NCBI GenBank assembly: GCA_030426845.1
Contig: JAUHXR010000003.1
Location: forward strand, 1 to 64,000
Direction: 5' to 3'
DNA length: 64,000 nucleotides
Origin: Polyangia bacterium
GTDB lineage: Bacteria; Myxococcota_A; Polyangia; Polyangiales; Sandaracinaceae
The stretch's first letter is position 1, and every line of letters starts with the position of its first letter. The position numbers and the translations under genes are program-made. The notes below the pieces were generated by a model, which was not told where the DNA came from, did not search any database, and worked only from the letters and a program-made list of their open reading frames with translations. Positions 55,601 to 63,889 of this stretch are shown piece after piece.

Positions 55601-55973
55601 CGGCCAGCACCCGGTCGGCGTCGGAGCCGAGGAGCAGCTCGAGGGTCACCACTCCGACGCCCTCCTGGGCGGTGGAGCGGACCTCCTTGATCCCGTCGAC
55701 CGCGCGGACCGCCTCCTCGATCGGGAGGATCACGCCCTGCTCGACCTCCTCGGGCGAGGCGCCGGGGTAGGGGACCTGGATGAGCACGAGATCGAGCTCG
55801 AACTCGGGGAAGACCTCTTGCTTGACGCGCGGGATCGCGAAGAGGCCGCCGACGATCAGGAGGATCATCAGCACGTTGGCGGCGACCGAGTTCTGCGCCA
55901 TCCAGGCGAGCGGGCCGGCGAGGAGGCCCTCGGGGCCTTCGGCGCCCTGCTCGGCTTCGGCCGGGTCGCTCAT
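52602..55973 (-). CDS. RND efflux transporter, inner-membrane pump
   Basis: A 1123-residue HAE1-type RND pump from ATG 55973. It has the N-terminal membrane helix, two large periplasmic loops, the proton-relay Asp pair in LGMVVDDAIVVGEAVY, and the second-half AGVVVNDSLVLVSAVND. Between the two halves (about residues 480-540) there is an added hydrophobic stretch (WGILIFDNLALLVVYRFTG) ahead of the usual helix. It exports small molecules using proton flow, with the adaptor and outer-membrane channel encoded upstream. It overlaps the adaptor gene by 4 bp (ATGA). Substrate unknown. Confidence 0.93.
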   Translation of the reverse strand: MSDPAEAEQGAEGPEGLLAGPLAWMAQNSVAANVLMILLIVGGLFAIPRVKQEVFPEFELDLVLIQVPYPGASPEEVEQGVILPIEEAVRAVDGIKEVRSTAQEGVGVVTLELLLGSDADRVLADIKSAVDRVTAFPADVEEPVVSRPTLRGEVISVVIYGDATEAALRALAERVRDDLLQDDGITTVELSGVRPLEIAVDVPQDRLRAYNLTHSDVANAIRAASIDVPGGSLRTDSGEVLLRTTERREVGHEFEDIVVRMQPDGSQVTVGDLGTVTDGFREVDTAAVYEGQRAVMVNVFRVGDQTPLDIAAKVHAYIADHEGSLPPNVHFATWNDRSEFYRDRIDLLLKNAYIGLILVLVCLGLFLEIRLAFWVTLGIPISFIGSLLVLPFFDGASINMISLFAFILTLGMVVDDAIVVGEAVYAKRSEGLPPMRAAIEGVKEVAGPVVFAILTTCIFFIPLLLVPGTFGKFFMQIPIVVILVLLLSLIESLLVLPAHLGHLEGTRKWLWGILIFDNLALLVVYRFTGEWNFALLFVAAASVLLLIAGYWKGLHDLQQRFSRLVEWLITRTYQPILERALTHRYVTLAAATAILIAGIGLVAGGRVESEFFPKIDGDVVAGQITMPFGTPVTDTERVQQRLLAASRVVVQRLAPGDGEEVVRGRFALLGSFGAAGGGPGSGGSSSGSHLAEIAVFLKPSDQRSFTSREFAEAWREEVGQVPGVESLAFNYNTGGPGGSGIDFQLSHPNLDTLERAAAVLAEGLQGYAGVREINDGFAEGKEQLDFELRPEARARGITEQMLARQLRDAFFGAEAVRQQRGRDELRVYVRRPLEERQSLADVESMLVRTPDGGEIPLTEAAIIRRGRSYTQIQRLDGRRRVNVTAEVDFGTNADRVQNQAQQELVPQVLAQFPGLRIEPGGSAKRQAETMAALGIGFLMAFLAMYALLAVAFKSYIQPFIIASAIPFGAVGAILGHAVLDYRLSMMSFMGLVALAGVVVNDSLVLVSAVNDFRKDENTSLRDAVIQGGVRRFRPILLTSLTTFLGLTPMILETSVGARFLIPMAISLGIGVLFATFITLLLVPSLYLIFEDLGRKSKSTTDFVVRGIRGGPPKSADDVPTHAE

Positions 55974-57334
55974 CGCGTCTCCGCGGACGGCTCGGGCTCG
56001 GCCTCGGGCTGCTCCGTGTCTTGCGCGTCGTCGTCGTCGACCGCGGGCTCCGACGGGGCCTCGACCTCCTCGGCGTGGCGGAGGCGGGTGCCCGGGATCG
56101 GCGTCGCGAGCGCGCTCGTGATGAGCTCGTCGGTGGGCTCGAGCCCGCGGGCGAGGACGGTCAGCGGGCGGCGCCACACCACGTCGACCTCGCGGATCTC
56201 GAGCTGGCCGTCCCCGAAGAGGTGGACGGTGTCGCCCGCGTGCAGCGCGGTGCGCGGGATCTCGTACACGCCGGAGATCTCGCCCGCCTCGATCTCCACG
56301 TCGACGAACGCGCCGAGGAGCATCGGGAGCGAGCTGGGATCGCCGCGCTCGGGCGCGGCCGCCTGGAGGCCCAGGGGGTCGTCGACCTCGACGAGGACGC
56401 GGGCCATGCGGCCGACGGGGTCGAGGTCCCCGTAGAGGCGGATCACCCGGCCGGTGCGCACGATCTCGGACTGCTCGCCGACGCGCTGCACGACGCGCGC
56501 GGCCGAGCCCTCCGCGCCCGACTCGTCGGGGAAGCGGATCCACGCGAGCTCCTCGACCGGGATCGAGACGCGGACCCAGAAGTGATCGGTGCCGACGAGG
56601 GTCGCGAGCTGCGAGCTCGGGCCGACGAGCTGCCCGATGTCGACCGCCTCGGCCTGGACGAACGCGTCGAATGGCGCGGTCACGGTGGTGCGGGCGAGGT
56701 TGGTGCGCGCGCGCCGGAGCCCGGCCTGGGCGGCCTGGACGGAGGCCTGAGCCGCGCGGGTCTGCGGCTCGCGCAGGGCCAGCTCACGACCGGTGTCGGT
56801 CGCGCCGCCGCGCTCCTGGCCGAGCAGCGCCCACTCGCGCTGCGCGATCACGCGGCGGCTCTCCTCCTGGCTGAGGCTCACCTCGGAGCTCTGCACCTGG
56901 GCCGCCTGCTGCTGGAGCGCGGCCCGGTAGTCGCGGGCGTCGATGCGCAGGAGCTGCTCGCCCGCCGCCACCCGCCCGCCAGGGACGAGGTTCGGGTTCA
57001 TCGCGACGACGCGCCCGGTGACCTCCGGCATCAGCGCGACCTGGCGCGCGGGGAGCACCTGGCCGTGAGCGCGCACCACGAGCCGCTCGGTCCTCGGGGC
57101 CGAGGGCACGGTGACGACGGGAAGGCCGAGATCCTCGCTGGCCGTGCGCTCGGCCTGGGGCCGCGTCCCGATCATCACGCCCGCGAAGGCGACGCCGACG
57201 AGGCAGATGCCGGCCGGGATCATGACCGCGAAGACGCGGGCGATCGTACTGGGGCGGTCCACCTCCCCCTGCGGGGCGGGGGTGGGCTCGGGGCGCGCGT
57301 CGGGGAGCGCGCCCGGCACCTCACTGCTGCTCAT
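55970..57334 (-). CDS. RND periplasmic adaptor (membrane fusion protein)
   Basis: A 454-residue HlyD/AcrA-family adaptor. One N-terminal membrane helix (about 32-54), then the lipoyl half-motif GQVLPARQVALMPEVTGRVVAMNP, a coiled hairpin (about 140-215) and LARTTVTAPFDAFVQAE, the second lipoyl half. A barrel and membrane-proximal domain follow. The acidic C-terminal tail is low-complexity. Overlaps the channel gene by 14 bp and the pump gene by 4 bp. Confidence 0.93.
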   Translation of the reverse strand: MSSSEVPGALPDARPEPTPAPQGEVDRPSTIARVFAVMIPAGICLVGVAFAGVMIGTRPQAERTASEDLGLPVVTVPSAPRTERLVVRAHGQVLPARQVALMPEVTGRVVAMNPNLVPGGRVAAGEQLLRIDARDYRAALQQQAAQVQSSEVSLSQEESRRVIAQREWALLGQERGGATDTGRELALREPQTRAAQASVQAAQAGLRRARTNLARTTVTAPFDAFVQAEAVDIGQLVGPSSQLATLVGTDHFWVRVSIPVEELAWIRFPDESGAEGSAARVVQRVGEQSEIVRTGRVIRLYGDLDPVGRMARVLVEVDDPLGLQAAAPERGDPSSLPMLLGAFVDVEIEAGEISGVYEIPRTALHAGDTVHLFGDGQLEIREVDVVWRRPLTVLARGLEPTDELITSALATPIPGTRLRHAEEVEAPSEPAVDDDDAQDTEQPEAEPEPSAETR

Positions 57335-58862
57335 CGTCGATCTCCGGGGCGGGGTCGGGGAGCCGGGGGGCCTCGAGCTGGGCGGTCCACGCGCCTCCCA
57401 GCGCGCGGGCGAGCTGCACGCGCTGGCTCAGGAGCTGGCGGCGGGCGGTGAGGATGGACTGCTCGGTGCGCTGGGTCGCGCCGAGCGCGGTGAGCACGGG
57501 GAGGTAGTCGCTCAGGCCCTCGCCGTAGCGGCGCCGTGACTCGAGGAGGGTGGCGCGCGCGGCCGCGAGCTGATCCTCCAAGCTGGTGATCTGCACGGCG
57601 AGCTGACGCTCCTGCGCGAGCGCGTTCTCCACCTCGAGCATCGCCGTCAGGACGGTCTGCGCGAAGGTCTGGAGCCGCTCGCGCAGCGCGGCGCGGTTGC
57701 GGCGGACCTCGGCCGCGCGGCGCCCGCCGTCGAGCGCGGGGGCGAGCAGGCTCGAGGCGATCGACCAGACGAACGAGCTGAGGAGGTTCTCGAGGCTCGG
57801 GTTGGACAGGCCGACCGACGCGTTGAACCGGAGCTGCGGGAACTGATCGGCGATCGCGGCGCCGAGCCGGTGGTCCTGCGCCATCACGCGGTGGCGGGCC
57901 GCGCGCACGTCGGGGCGGCGCAGCAGCAGCTCGCTCGGGATGCCCGTGCGGGGCAGCGGGGGCAGCGGCGGCAGGGTGTTCGGCTCGGGGAGCTGGCCGA
58001 TCTGGCCGGAGGCGAACGCGCCGGGCGAGCGACCGACGAGCACGGCGAGCTGCTGGCGCGCCATCGCCTCGGCGCCCTCGATCTGCGCGAGCTGCGCGCG
58101 CGTCGCCTGGACCTGCTGGCGCTGCTGGTAGACGTCGAGCGCGGTGCCGAGGCCGTGCGCGAAGCGGAGGGTGACCAGCTCCTCGTAGACCTCGTTCGTC
58201 TCGAGCTGATCGCGCAGGAGCGCGCGCGCGGCCCGCTGCTGCAGGAGGTTGAGCCAGGTCTCGACCACATTCGCGACGAGGGTCATCGCGAGGGCCTCGA
58301 CGTCGTCTCGGCCCGCGAGGACGTCGAGCGAGCCGGCCGACACGGAGTGCCCGACGCGGTTCCAGAGGTCGACCTCGTAGCTGACGGGGACCGAGATGCC
58401 GAGGCCGTTGACCTCGAACTCCTGCTGGCCGAGCGCGCCGAACACGACGACCTGCCGGCGGCGCGAGACGTCGAGCTGCGCGCTGATCTGCGGCCACCAT
58501 CCGCTCGCCGCGCCCTGCACGCCGGCCTCGGCCTGCTCGAGGCGCGCCCACGCGGCCCCGAGCTGGAAGTTGCGGCGCAGGGCCTCGTCCACCAGGTAGG
58601 CGAGCTCCGGGTCGCCGAACGCCAGCCACCACTCGTCGGGGAGGTCCGACTCGGGCGCGACCTCCTCGTCGCCCGCCGTCTGGGCGTAGCTGTCGGGCAG
58701 GTCGATCGGCGGCGTCGGGTCCTCCACCGTGTGGTGCGGCGAGCAGCTGCTGATCAGCGCGCTGATCAACATCGCGCCGATCGGCCTCGCGCCGATCAGC
58801 CTCGCGCCGATCAGCCTCGCGCCGATCGCCGTCGCCGCGGTCCAGGACGCGCGCGCCCTCAT
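57321..58862 (-). CDS. Outer-membrane efflux channel (NodT/TolC family)
   Basis: A 513-residue lipoprotein channel, start at ATG 58862 with AGGAGGG nearby. The signal region is unusually long and repetitive (LIGAR units encoded by 15-bp repeats) and ends at ISSC (Cys40). The two-part TolC repeat is clear: DLPDEWWLAFGDPELAYLVDEAL, YEVDLWNRVG, then LLLRRPDVRAARHRVMAQDHRLGAAIADQFPQL and YGEGLSDYLPVLTALGA. It forms the outer-membrane duct for the RND pump. Overlaps the regulator gene by 4 bp. Confidence 0.92.
   Translation of the reverse strand: MRARASWTAATAIGARLIGARLIGARPIGAMLISALISSCSPHHTVEDPTPPIDLPDSYAQTAGDEEVAPESDLPDEWWLAFGDPELAYLVDEALRRNFQLGAAWARLEQAEAGVQGAASGWWPQISAQLDVSRRRQVVVFGALGQQEFEVNGLGISVPVSYEVDLWNRVGHSVSAGSLDVLAGRDDVEALAMTLVANVVETWLNLLQQRAARALLRDQLETNEVYEELVTLRFAHGLGTALDVYQQRQQVQATRAQLAQIEGAEAMARQQLAVLVGRSPGAFASGQIGQLPEPNTLPPLPPLPRTGIPSELLLRRPDVRAARHRVMAQDHRLGAAIADQFPQLRFNASVGLSNPSLENLLSSFVWSIASSLLAPALDGGRRAAEVRRNRAALRERLQTFAQTVLTAMLEVENALAQERQLAVQITSLEDQLAAARATLLESRRRYGEGLSDYLPVLTALGATQRTEQSILTARRQLLSQRVQLARALGGAWTAQLEAPRLPDPAPEIDDEQQ
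58761..58835 (-). repeat. 15-bp in-frame repeats in the channel signal peptide
   Basis: Five 15-bp units, two of them identical (GCCGATCAGCCTCGC on the plus strand), run through the signal peptide of the outer-membrane channel and encode IGAR-type pentapeptides. A change of copy number would lengthen or shorten the signal without breaking the frame. Confidence 0.8.
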
Positions 58863-59545
58863 CGTGAGCCCTCCTTCTGTGGCGCGAGCTCGTGTGGCGC
58901 GAGCGCGCGCAGCAGCAGATCCGCGACCCGGCCCGGCATCTCCTCGAGCTCGCCGCGGTCCTCCTCGGGGAGCATCGCCCCGTAGTGCTCGGCGTTCATC
59001 CGGATGAACGAGGCGCCGAAGTTGGCCGCCCACAGCGCGGCCGCGACCTGGGCCGGGTCGAGATCGTCGCGCAGGCTGCCGTCGTCCATGCCCCGGCGGA
59101 TCGCCTCGCGGTAGGTCGCGCGGAGCGCGCGGACGCGCTCGGCGTAGGCCTCGATCGACTCCGCCTCGGGGCTCGGGTGGTAGCCGCTGCACATCGTGGC
59201 GAGCGCGAGGCGCATCTTCGACCGGTGGGCCCGGACCACCTCGGAGTGGGTATCGAGCAGGGCCCGCAGCAGATCGGCCCCGCGCGTGCCCCGGTGCTCG
59301 AGGAGCGCCTCGAACCGGGCGAGGACCACGTCGAGGGGGCGGTGGGTCAGGGCGACGAAGAGGTCGTCCTTGCTCCGGAAGTAGAGGTAGAGCGTGCCCT
59401 TGCTGACGTCGGCCGCCTCGGCGACCTCGTCCATCGTCACGTGCTGCGCGCCCCGCGACCCGAACACGCGCTCGGCCGCGTCGAGGATCGCCTCGCGGCG
59501 CTCGCGCTTGTGCTCGGCCCGGCGGGCGGCTGCGTGGCGGCTCAT
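58859..59545 (-). CDS. TetR-family repressor of the efflux operon
   Basis: A 228-residue TetR protein: the N-terminal helix-turn-helix is ILDAAERVFGSRGAQHVTMDEVAEAADVSKGTLYLYFRSKDDLF, the AcrR-like signature. The C-terminal ~150 residues are the ligand-binding helices with no recognised ligand. It is the first gene of the operon, overlaps the channel gene (ATGA), and has a perfect palindromic operator 37 bp upstream, so it most likely represses its own operon and releases it when bound by a drug-like ligand. Confidence 0.93.
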   Translation of the reverse strand: MSRHAAARRAEHKRERREAILDAAERVFGSRGAQHVTMDEVAEAADVSKGTLYLYFRSKDDLFVALTHRPLDVVLARFEALLEHRGTRGADLLRALLDTHSEVVRAHRSKMRLALATMCSGYHPSPEAESIEAYAERVRALRATYREAIRRGMDDGSLRDDLDPAQVAAALWAANFGASFIRMNAEHYGAMLPEEDRGELEEMPGRVADLLLRALAPHELAPQKEGSR

Positions 59546-59581
59546 GGGGAGGGGCGCGGTCGGAGGAGGGCGGGCGAGGAC

Positions 59582-59600
59582 CTGACTGACCGTCAGTCAG
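59582..59600. promoter_or_regulatory. TetR-type operator
   Basis: CTGACTGAC-C-GTCAGTCAG is a perfect 9-bp inverted repeat with a 1-nt centre. It contains the TGACTGAC/GTCAGTCA half-sites typical of TetR-family repressors and lies 37 bp before the start of the efflux repressor gene. Confidence 0.85.
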
Positions 59601-59827
59601 CGGGCTGAGTCCTAGGGCTTGGCGCGAGCCGAGGCAAGCGCGTTCCATGGCCTCGACACGCCCTGCAAGGTGCCCGACCTGGCCTGCGCGTCGGTTGGGC
59701 GCACGTGAAGTATTGTTGCCCGGTAACCGGACGTGCCTCGACCCGTATGCCGCGCAGCCCCTGCCGGGCGTCGCACCACACCCGTCGGGACCGCGTCCCC
59801 CGACACCGCGACCCTGGCCGGGGCTTC

Positions 59828-59833
59828 TACAAT
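59828..59833 (+). promoter_or_regulatory. Candidate -10 box before the rhodanese gene
   Basis: TACAAT lies 26 bp before the ATG of the rhodanese lipoprotein gene and 17 bp before its GGAG ribosome-binding site, inside a locally AT-richer stretch. No good -35 is visible. The intergenic region 59601-59827 holds nothing else I can name. Confidence 0.4.
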
Positions 59834-59859
59834 TCCCCTCTGGTCCTTCTGGAGATCCC

Positions 59860-60282
59860 ATGCATCGTCCCTTCGCCGCCCTCACGCTCGCCCTCAGCCT
59901 CGTCTTTGCCGCCGCGTGCGGTGAGGAGGGCGAGGCCGCCGCCCCGATCCCCGAGCTCGCGGTCGCCGAGGTCGCGACCCGCTTCGAGGCGGGGGAGCTG
60001 GTGGCGGTCGACGCGAACTCGGCCGAGACCCGCGCCGAGCGTGGCGTGATCCCGGGCGCCCGGCTGCTCACGTCGTCGGGCACGTTCGATCCGGCGGCCG
60101 AGCTTCCGGCCGATCCTGCGACCGAGCTCGTCTTCTACTGCGCGAACGACCACTGCCGCGCGTCGGACGGCGCCGCGGAGCGCGCCCGCGAGGCGGGCTA
60201 CGCGAACGTCAGCGTGATGCGCGCCGGGATCGCCGGCTGGGTCGAGGCGGGCCACGAGGTCGCCCACCCCGACCAGGGCTGA
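59860..60282 (+). CDS. Rhodanese-like lipoprotein
   Basis: A 140-residue protein from ATG 59860, with GGAG at 59851 and lipobox AAAC (Cys20). The mature part is a single rhodanese domain: VAEVATRFEAGELVAVDAN..., HEIPGA-like VIPGARLL, and the active loop CANDHCRASDGAA. Cys in the loop could carry persulfide sulfur, but the loop has CANDHCR rather than the standard CxxGxR, so activity is uncertain. Exported to the periplasmic side. Confidence 0.85.
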   Translation: MHRPFAALTLALSLVFAAACGEEGEAAAPIPELAVAEVATRFEAGELVAVDANSAETRAERGVIPGARLLTSSGTFDPAAELPADPATELVFYCANDHCRASDGAAERAREAGYANVSVMRAGIAGWVEAGHEVAHPDQG

Positions 60283-60318
60283 GCTCCCGCCGCTCCGCCC
60301 GACCGGGGGTGCTCGGCC

Positions 60319-61143
60319 TCAGGCCACCGACTCGAGGGGGAGCAGCGCGTGGCGCAGCTTCCGCTTGCTCGCCTGCTCGATCTGCCGGACCCGCTCGCCG
60401 GACAGCCCCAGCACCTTGCCGATGTCGGCCAGGGTGTCGGACTCGGGCTTCATCAGTCGGCGCTCGAGGATGAGGCGCTCGCGATCCTCGAGGGCGGCGA
60501 GGGCGTCCGCGATGTGACGGGCGGTCAGGCTGCGCTCCTCCCGCATCGCCGCCTGCTCTTCCGGGCTCCGGAGGGTGCCAGGCAGCTCGACGGTCGGGCC
60601 GTCCCGCTGCGGGCCGAGGGAGACGTCGCGCTGGGTGAGGGAGCCGTCGACCAGCTCGATGTCGCTCACCGCGACGCCGAGGTGGGCTGCGACCTGCTCG
60701 CGCGTCGGGGGCTCGCCGAGCCGCGCGGTGAGCTCGCGCTCGGCCGTCCGAAGGTGCGCGAGGAGCTTGCGCGCGTTCCGGGTGGACGGGGTGCCCACGA
60801 CGCGGCGGTTCGCGAGGGTGTAGCGGCGGATGAGGCCGCGGATCCACCAGGCCGCGTAGGTGCTGAAGCGGACCTGCTTGGTGCGATCGAAGCGGCGCGC
60901 GGCCTCGATGAGCGCGAGGTTGCCCTCGGCGATCAGGTCCTCGTGGGGGATGCCCCGGACCGCGTAGTGCTTGGCGGTGGAGAGCACCATCCGTAGGTGC
61001 GACACGCAGAGGGTCTCCATGGCGCGCGGGTCGTCCTCCTCCTGGATCCGGCGGAGGCAGTCGCGCTCCTCCTCCTCGGACAGGGTCGGCGCGCGGGCCG
61101 CGAGGTCGCGCAGGGAAGGGGCCGTGCTCGCTCGGGTGCTCAT
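60319..61143 (-). CDS. rpoH: RpoH-like heat-shock sigma factor
   Basis: A 274-residue sigma-70-group protein without region 1.1, the usual length for RpoH. Region 2 is YAVRGIPHEDLIAEGNLALIEAARRFD and FSTYAAWWIRGLIRRY. STRNARKLLAHLRTA corresponds to the RpoH box. Region 4.2 is TLADIGKVLGLSGERVRQIEQASKRKLR. It directs RNA polymerase to stress promoters. It diverges from the HEAT-like gene across about 170 bp. Confidence 0.88.
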   Translation of the reverse strand: MSTRASTAPSLRDLAARAPTLSEEEERDCLRRIQEEDDPRAMETLCVSHLRMVLSTAKHYAVRGIPHEDLIAEGNLALIEAARRFDRTKQVRFSTYAAWWIRGLIRRYTLANRRVVGTPSTRNARKLLAHLRTAERELTARLGEPPTREQVAAHLGVAVSDIELVDGSLTQRDVSLGPQRDGPTVELPGTLRSPEEQAAMREERSLTARHIADALAALEDRERLILERRLMKPESDTLADIGKVLGLSGERVRQIEQASKRKLRHALLPLESVA

Positions 61144-61314
61144 GCCCTCTGTAAGTGCAGCCCCCGTTCCAGCCCGTACGCGGGCGGTTCGGGCCGCGCG
61201 GAGGCCGGATCCCGCGCAAATCTCCCCGGCGTCGCAGAATCTGCGTCCCGAATCTCCGCGCGTTGCTCAGCGGACAATTGCACCTGGAGGTGCGCTCCGG
61301 CAGCATCGTGCTCG

Positions 61315-62967
61315 GTGGACGAACCGCTCCGCAGTCGGATCGCGCGCTTGCTGCGCGACGCACGGGCGCACGCCGAGCCGCCCGGCGCGGAGCTCCCCCC
61401 GGACGTCGAGGCTCGGCGCGACGAGGCGGAGCAGGCGCTCGGCGACCTCGGTGCCTGCCTCGACAGCGACGATCCCACGCTGCGCCTGGCCGCGTTGTGC
61501 GTCGCTCGACTCCTGCCCCCCAACCGGGCGCGGCCCCTGCTGGACGGGTGGCGGCGTGGCGAGGCCCTGCAGGGGCAGCCCTTCGAGCTGCGCCGACTCG
61601 CCGTCCTCGCCTACGTGGAGCGGTTCGGAGACGAGGCGATCGAGGGGTTGCGCCAGGCCTCGCGCGCCCCGAGCTTCGCGGCCGCCGCCCGGGAGGCGCG
61701 CGCCCTCGCGATCGCCGGGCTCGGCGCGCTCGACGACCGGGGCTCCGAGCCGCTGCTCCGCACGCTGGCCCGCAAGCGGGGGCACGACGACCCGGTGATC
61801 GAGGAGGCGGCCCGGGTCGTGGACGCGTTCGACGCGGGCGGCCGGCCGTACCCTGGCGTCGGCGTCCTCGTCGAGGCGGGCCTCGCCGAGCACGGGCTGG
61901 TCGTGGCCGACGACGCCGGCGAGGAGGGAAACGAGGCCCGCGTTCGAGACGAGATGGGGCGGCGGCCAACCGTGCCGGCCGCGGCGGGGGCCGAGGCCCC
62001 GGAGCCCGACCCGGCCTCGCTCCGGGTTGCACGCACGCCGCGGCCCGATCCAGCCGCGCCGGACGAGGCAAGCGCGAAGGCATGGTGGGTGGACAGCGGC
62101 CCCGAGCGGCCCCGCGCCGCCGCGAGCCTCGAGTCGGCCCTCACGACCGCGTTCGGGCCGCTGACGCCGGCGCCGCCTCGGGACTCCGGTGCGCCCGCCT
62201 CCGAGGTCTTCGAGCGCGCCCGCGGGGTGCTCGCGAGCGCAGAGGGGGCGCTGGACGGGCTGCCCGCCGACCCGTGGCAGCGGCTGCGCTCCGACGCACC
62301 GCAGACGGAGGAGCCCGAGGCGAGCCCGGACGCGGAGGCGAGCTTTGGCGACCTCGACGGGCCGGAGCGCGACGACGGCTGGGGCGAGGAGGTCGGGGGC
62401 CACGATGGCTGGGCCGACGACCCGGCGGCGCCCGACGACGCGGCCCTCGACGCGCGGCCGGAGCTCGAGGCGGCGTGGGGCGAGGCCTCCGCGGCCGGCG
62501 CATCGTCTCGGGTCGAGGCGACCTGCATCGGCCTCGAGAGCGAGGCCCCGGCCGCGCCCGCGCCGGTGGAGGCGACGTGCCTGGGCGTGGACCCCGACGG
62601 CGTGGACCCCGACGAGGCCGACGCCCACGGGCCGGAAGACCCGGGCGGGGCGGGCCCGCAGCGCACGCCGTCGGAGGTGCCGACCGTCCCGCCGGCCGCG
62701 CCCTCGTCGTCCTCGCCCGAGCCCGCGTCGCTCGAGCGCTCGCCCGGCTTCCGGCCGCCCGCGCGCGTCGCCGAGGCCGAGCGGCCGAGCTCCCTCCCTC
62801 CGGCCCCGAGCGAGCCGGCGCGCTCGAAGAGCAAGCGCCGCCGCGCCCCGAACCCGCTCCTCAAGCGCGTCCCGAAGGACCCGTCGGCGCCTCCGAGCAA
62901 GGTCCCCGCGGCCGAGCGGAGCCTCGGCTCGCTCCTCCGGAGCTACCTCGGCGAGGACGAGGACTGA
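61315..62967 (+). CDS. HEAT-like repeat protein with long acidic tail
   Basis: Read from GTG 61315: 550 residues. The first ~180 are HEAT-like helical repeats (DPTLRLAALCVARLLPP, ELRRLAVLAYVERFGDEA, REARALAIAGLGAL). The remaining ~370 are disordered, rich in Ala/Pro/Asp/Glu, with two copies of a VEATCxGxE/D motif (about 400-425) and a basic KSKRRRAPNP run near the end. No catalytic residues. A scaffold or regulator role is likely. The frame is open upstream, but codon use changes at about 61315. Confidence 0.6.
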   Translation: MDEPLRSRIARLLRDARAHAEPPGAELPPDVEARRDEAEQALGDLGACLDSDDPTLRLAALCVARLLPPNRARPLLDGWRRGEALQGQPFELRRLAVLAYVERFGDEAIEGLRQASRAPSFAAAAREARALAIAGLGALDDRGSEPLLRTLARKRGHDDPVIEEAARVVDAFDAGGRPYPGVGVLVEAGLAEHGLVVADDAGEEGNEARVRDEMGRRPTVPAAAGAEAPEPDPASLRVARTPRPDPAAPDEASAKAWWVDSGPERPRAAASLESALTTAFGPLTPAPPRDSGAPASEVFERARGVLASAEGALDGLPADPWQRLRSDAPQTEEPEASPDAEASFGDLDGPERDDGWGEEVGGHDGWADDPAAPDDAALDARPELEAAWGEASAAGASSRVEATCIGLESEAPAAPAPVEATCLGVDPDGVDPDEADAHGPEDPGGAGPQRTPSEVPTVPPAAPSSSSPEPASLERSPGFRPPARVAEAERPSSLPPAPSEPARSKSKRRRAPNPLLKRVPKDPSAPPSKVPAAERSLGSLLRSYLGEDED

Positions 62968-63071
62968 GCCGCGCGCCGCATCGTCGAGGGCTCGAGCGCG
63001 ACGAGACGGGCACCCGTGCACACCGACACGGGCGCTTGTCCGCCTGAGACGAGGGTGCTAATGCCGGCCCC

Positions 63072-63641
63072 GTGCGCGCGCCCCACCGCCTCCTGGTCTG
63101 CCTGATCCTCGCCGCCGGCGGGTGCGGCGGAGCCTCCCTCGAGAGCGCGATCCAGGGCGCCGAGTGGCAGGACGAGCGGACCGTGATCCTGCCGCCGGGC
63201 TCCATCACGTTCGATCGCCTCTACGCGCTCCGCGAGCAGGCCGCCGCCGAGCTGAGCTGCCCGGTGGGCGACGTGACGGTGGCCGACTCGGTCGAGGTCG
63301 GCGGGGTCGAGGTGGTCCCCGTGCAGGCCTGCGGCGCGCTCGTGTACTACGCGGAGCTCGACGCGGGCTTCACGCTGGTGGGTCGCCTGCGGCCCGGCTC
63401 GGACGCGGCGCGCGTGGACGCATCCTCGGGCGGAGCCGCGCCCGGGACGCCCACGGTCGCAGGCCCGGCCGCGGGCGGCATCGATCCCGATGGGGCGGGC
63501 GCCCCCGAGTCCGCAGACGGCGCGGACCGCGCCGCCGCCGCCGACACCGCCGCCGCCGACACCGACACAGACGACACCGACACAGACGACAACGCGCCGC
63601 CCAGCGGCCCTGGCAGCGGATCCGACTCGATCATCGAGTGA
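63072..63641 (+). CDS. Small lipoprotein with Asp/Thr-repeat tail
   Basis: A 189-residue protein from GTG 63072, lipobox AGGC (Cys18). Residues 30-110 form a small domain with two Cys (SCPVGDVTVADSVEVGG). The C-terminal 75 residues are low-complexity, including DTDTD repeats. The next gene starts 17 bp after its stop, so the two are probably cotranscribed. Unknown function. Confidence 0.65.
   Translation: MRAPHRLLVCLILAAGGCGGASLESAIQGAEWQDERTVILPPGSITFDRLYALREQAAAELSCPVGDVTVADSVEVGGVEVVPVQACGALVYYAELDAGFTLVGRLRPGSDAARVDASSGGAAPGTPTVAGPAAGGIDPDGAGAPESADGADRAAAADTAAADTDTDDTDTDDNAPPSGPGSGSDSIIE
63558..63587 (+). repeat. 15-bp tandem duplication
   Basis: GACACCGACACAGAC occurs twice in a row and encodes DTDTD-DTDTD in the tail of the small lipoprotein. 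Confidence 0.8.
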
Positions 63642-63658
63642 TCCGCGCGGAGAGACAG

Positions 63659-63889
63659 ATGACCAAGCGCTTCCTGTTCGGGCTCCTCACGGCCGCCGTG
63701 CTCATGATCAGCCTCCCCGCGTGCGGTGGCCCGCGGGTGCTCGGCGCGCGCGCGCTCCTGCCGCTGCAGGGCAACGACACGAGCCGCGTCTGGATCTACA
63801 TGGACACCAACGACGAGAGCCGGAACGGCGTCTACCGCTGCGTCGACGAGGGTGGCCAGGTCCAGTGCATCAAGGCCCGCCTGCAGTAG
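63659..63889 (+). CDS. Very small lipoprotein
   Basis: A 76-residue lipoprotein with GGAGAGA just upstream, signal peptide FLFGLLTAAVLMISL and lipobox LPAC (Cys22). The 54-residue mature part has two Cys (YRCVDEGGQVQCIKA), likely one disulfide. Unknown. Short length and good ribosome-binding site support a real gene. Confidence 0.7.
   Translation: MTKRFLFGLLTAAVLMISLPACGGPRVLGARALLPLQGNDTSRVWIYMDTNDESRNGVYRCVDEGGQVQCIKARLQ

Noticed and set aside
53046-56435. A 1129-residue open frame on the plus strand
   Set aside because: Antisense shadow of the RND pump and adaptor genes with strongly biased composition (Asp, Val, Arg).
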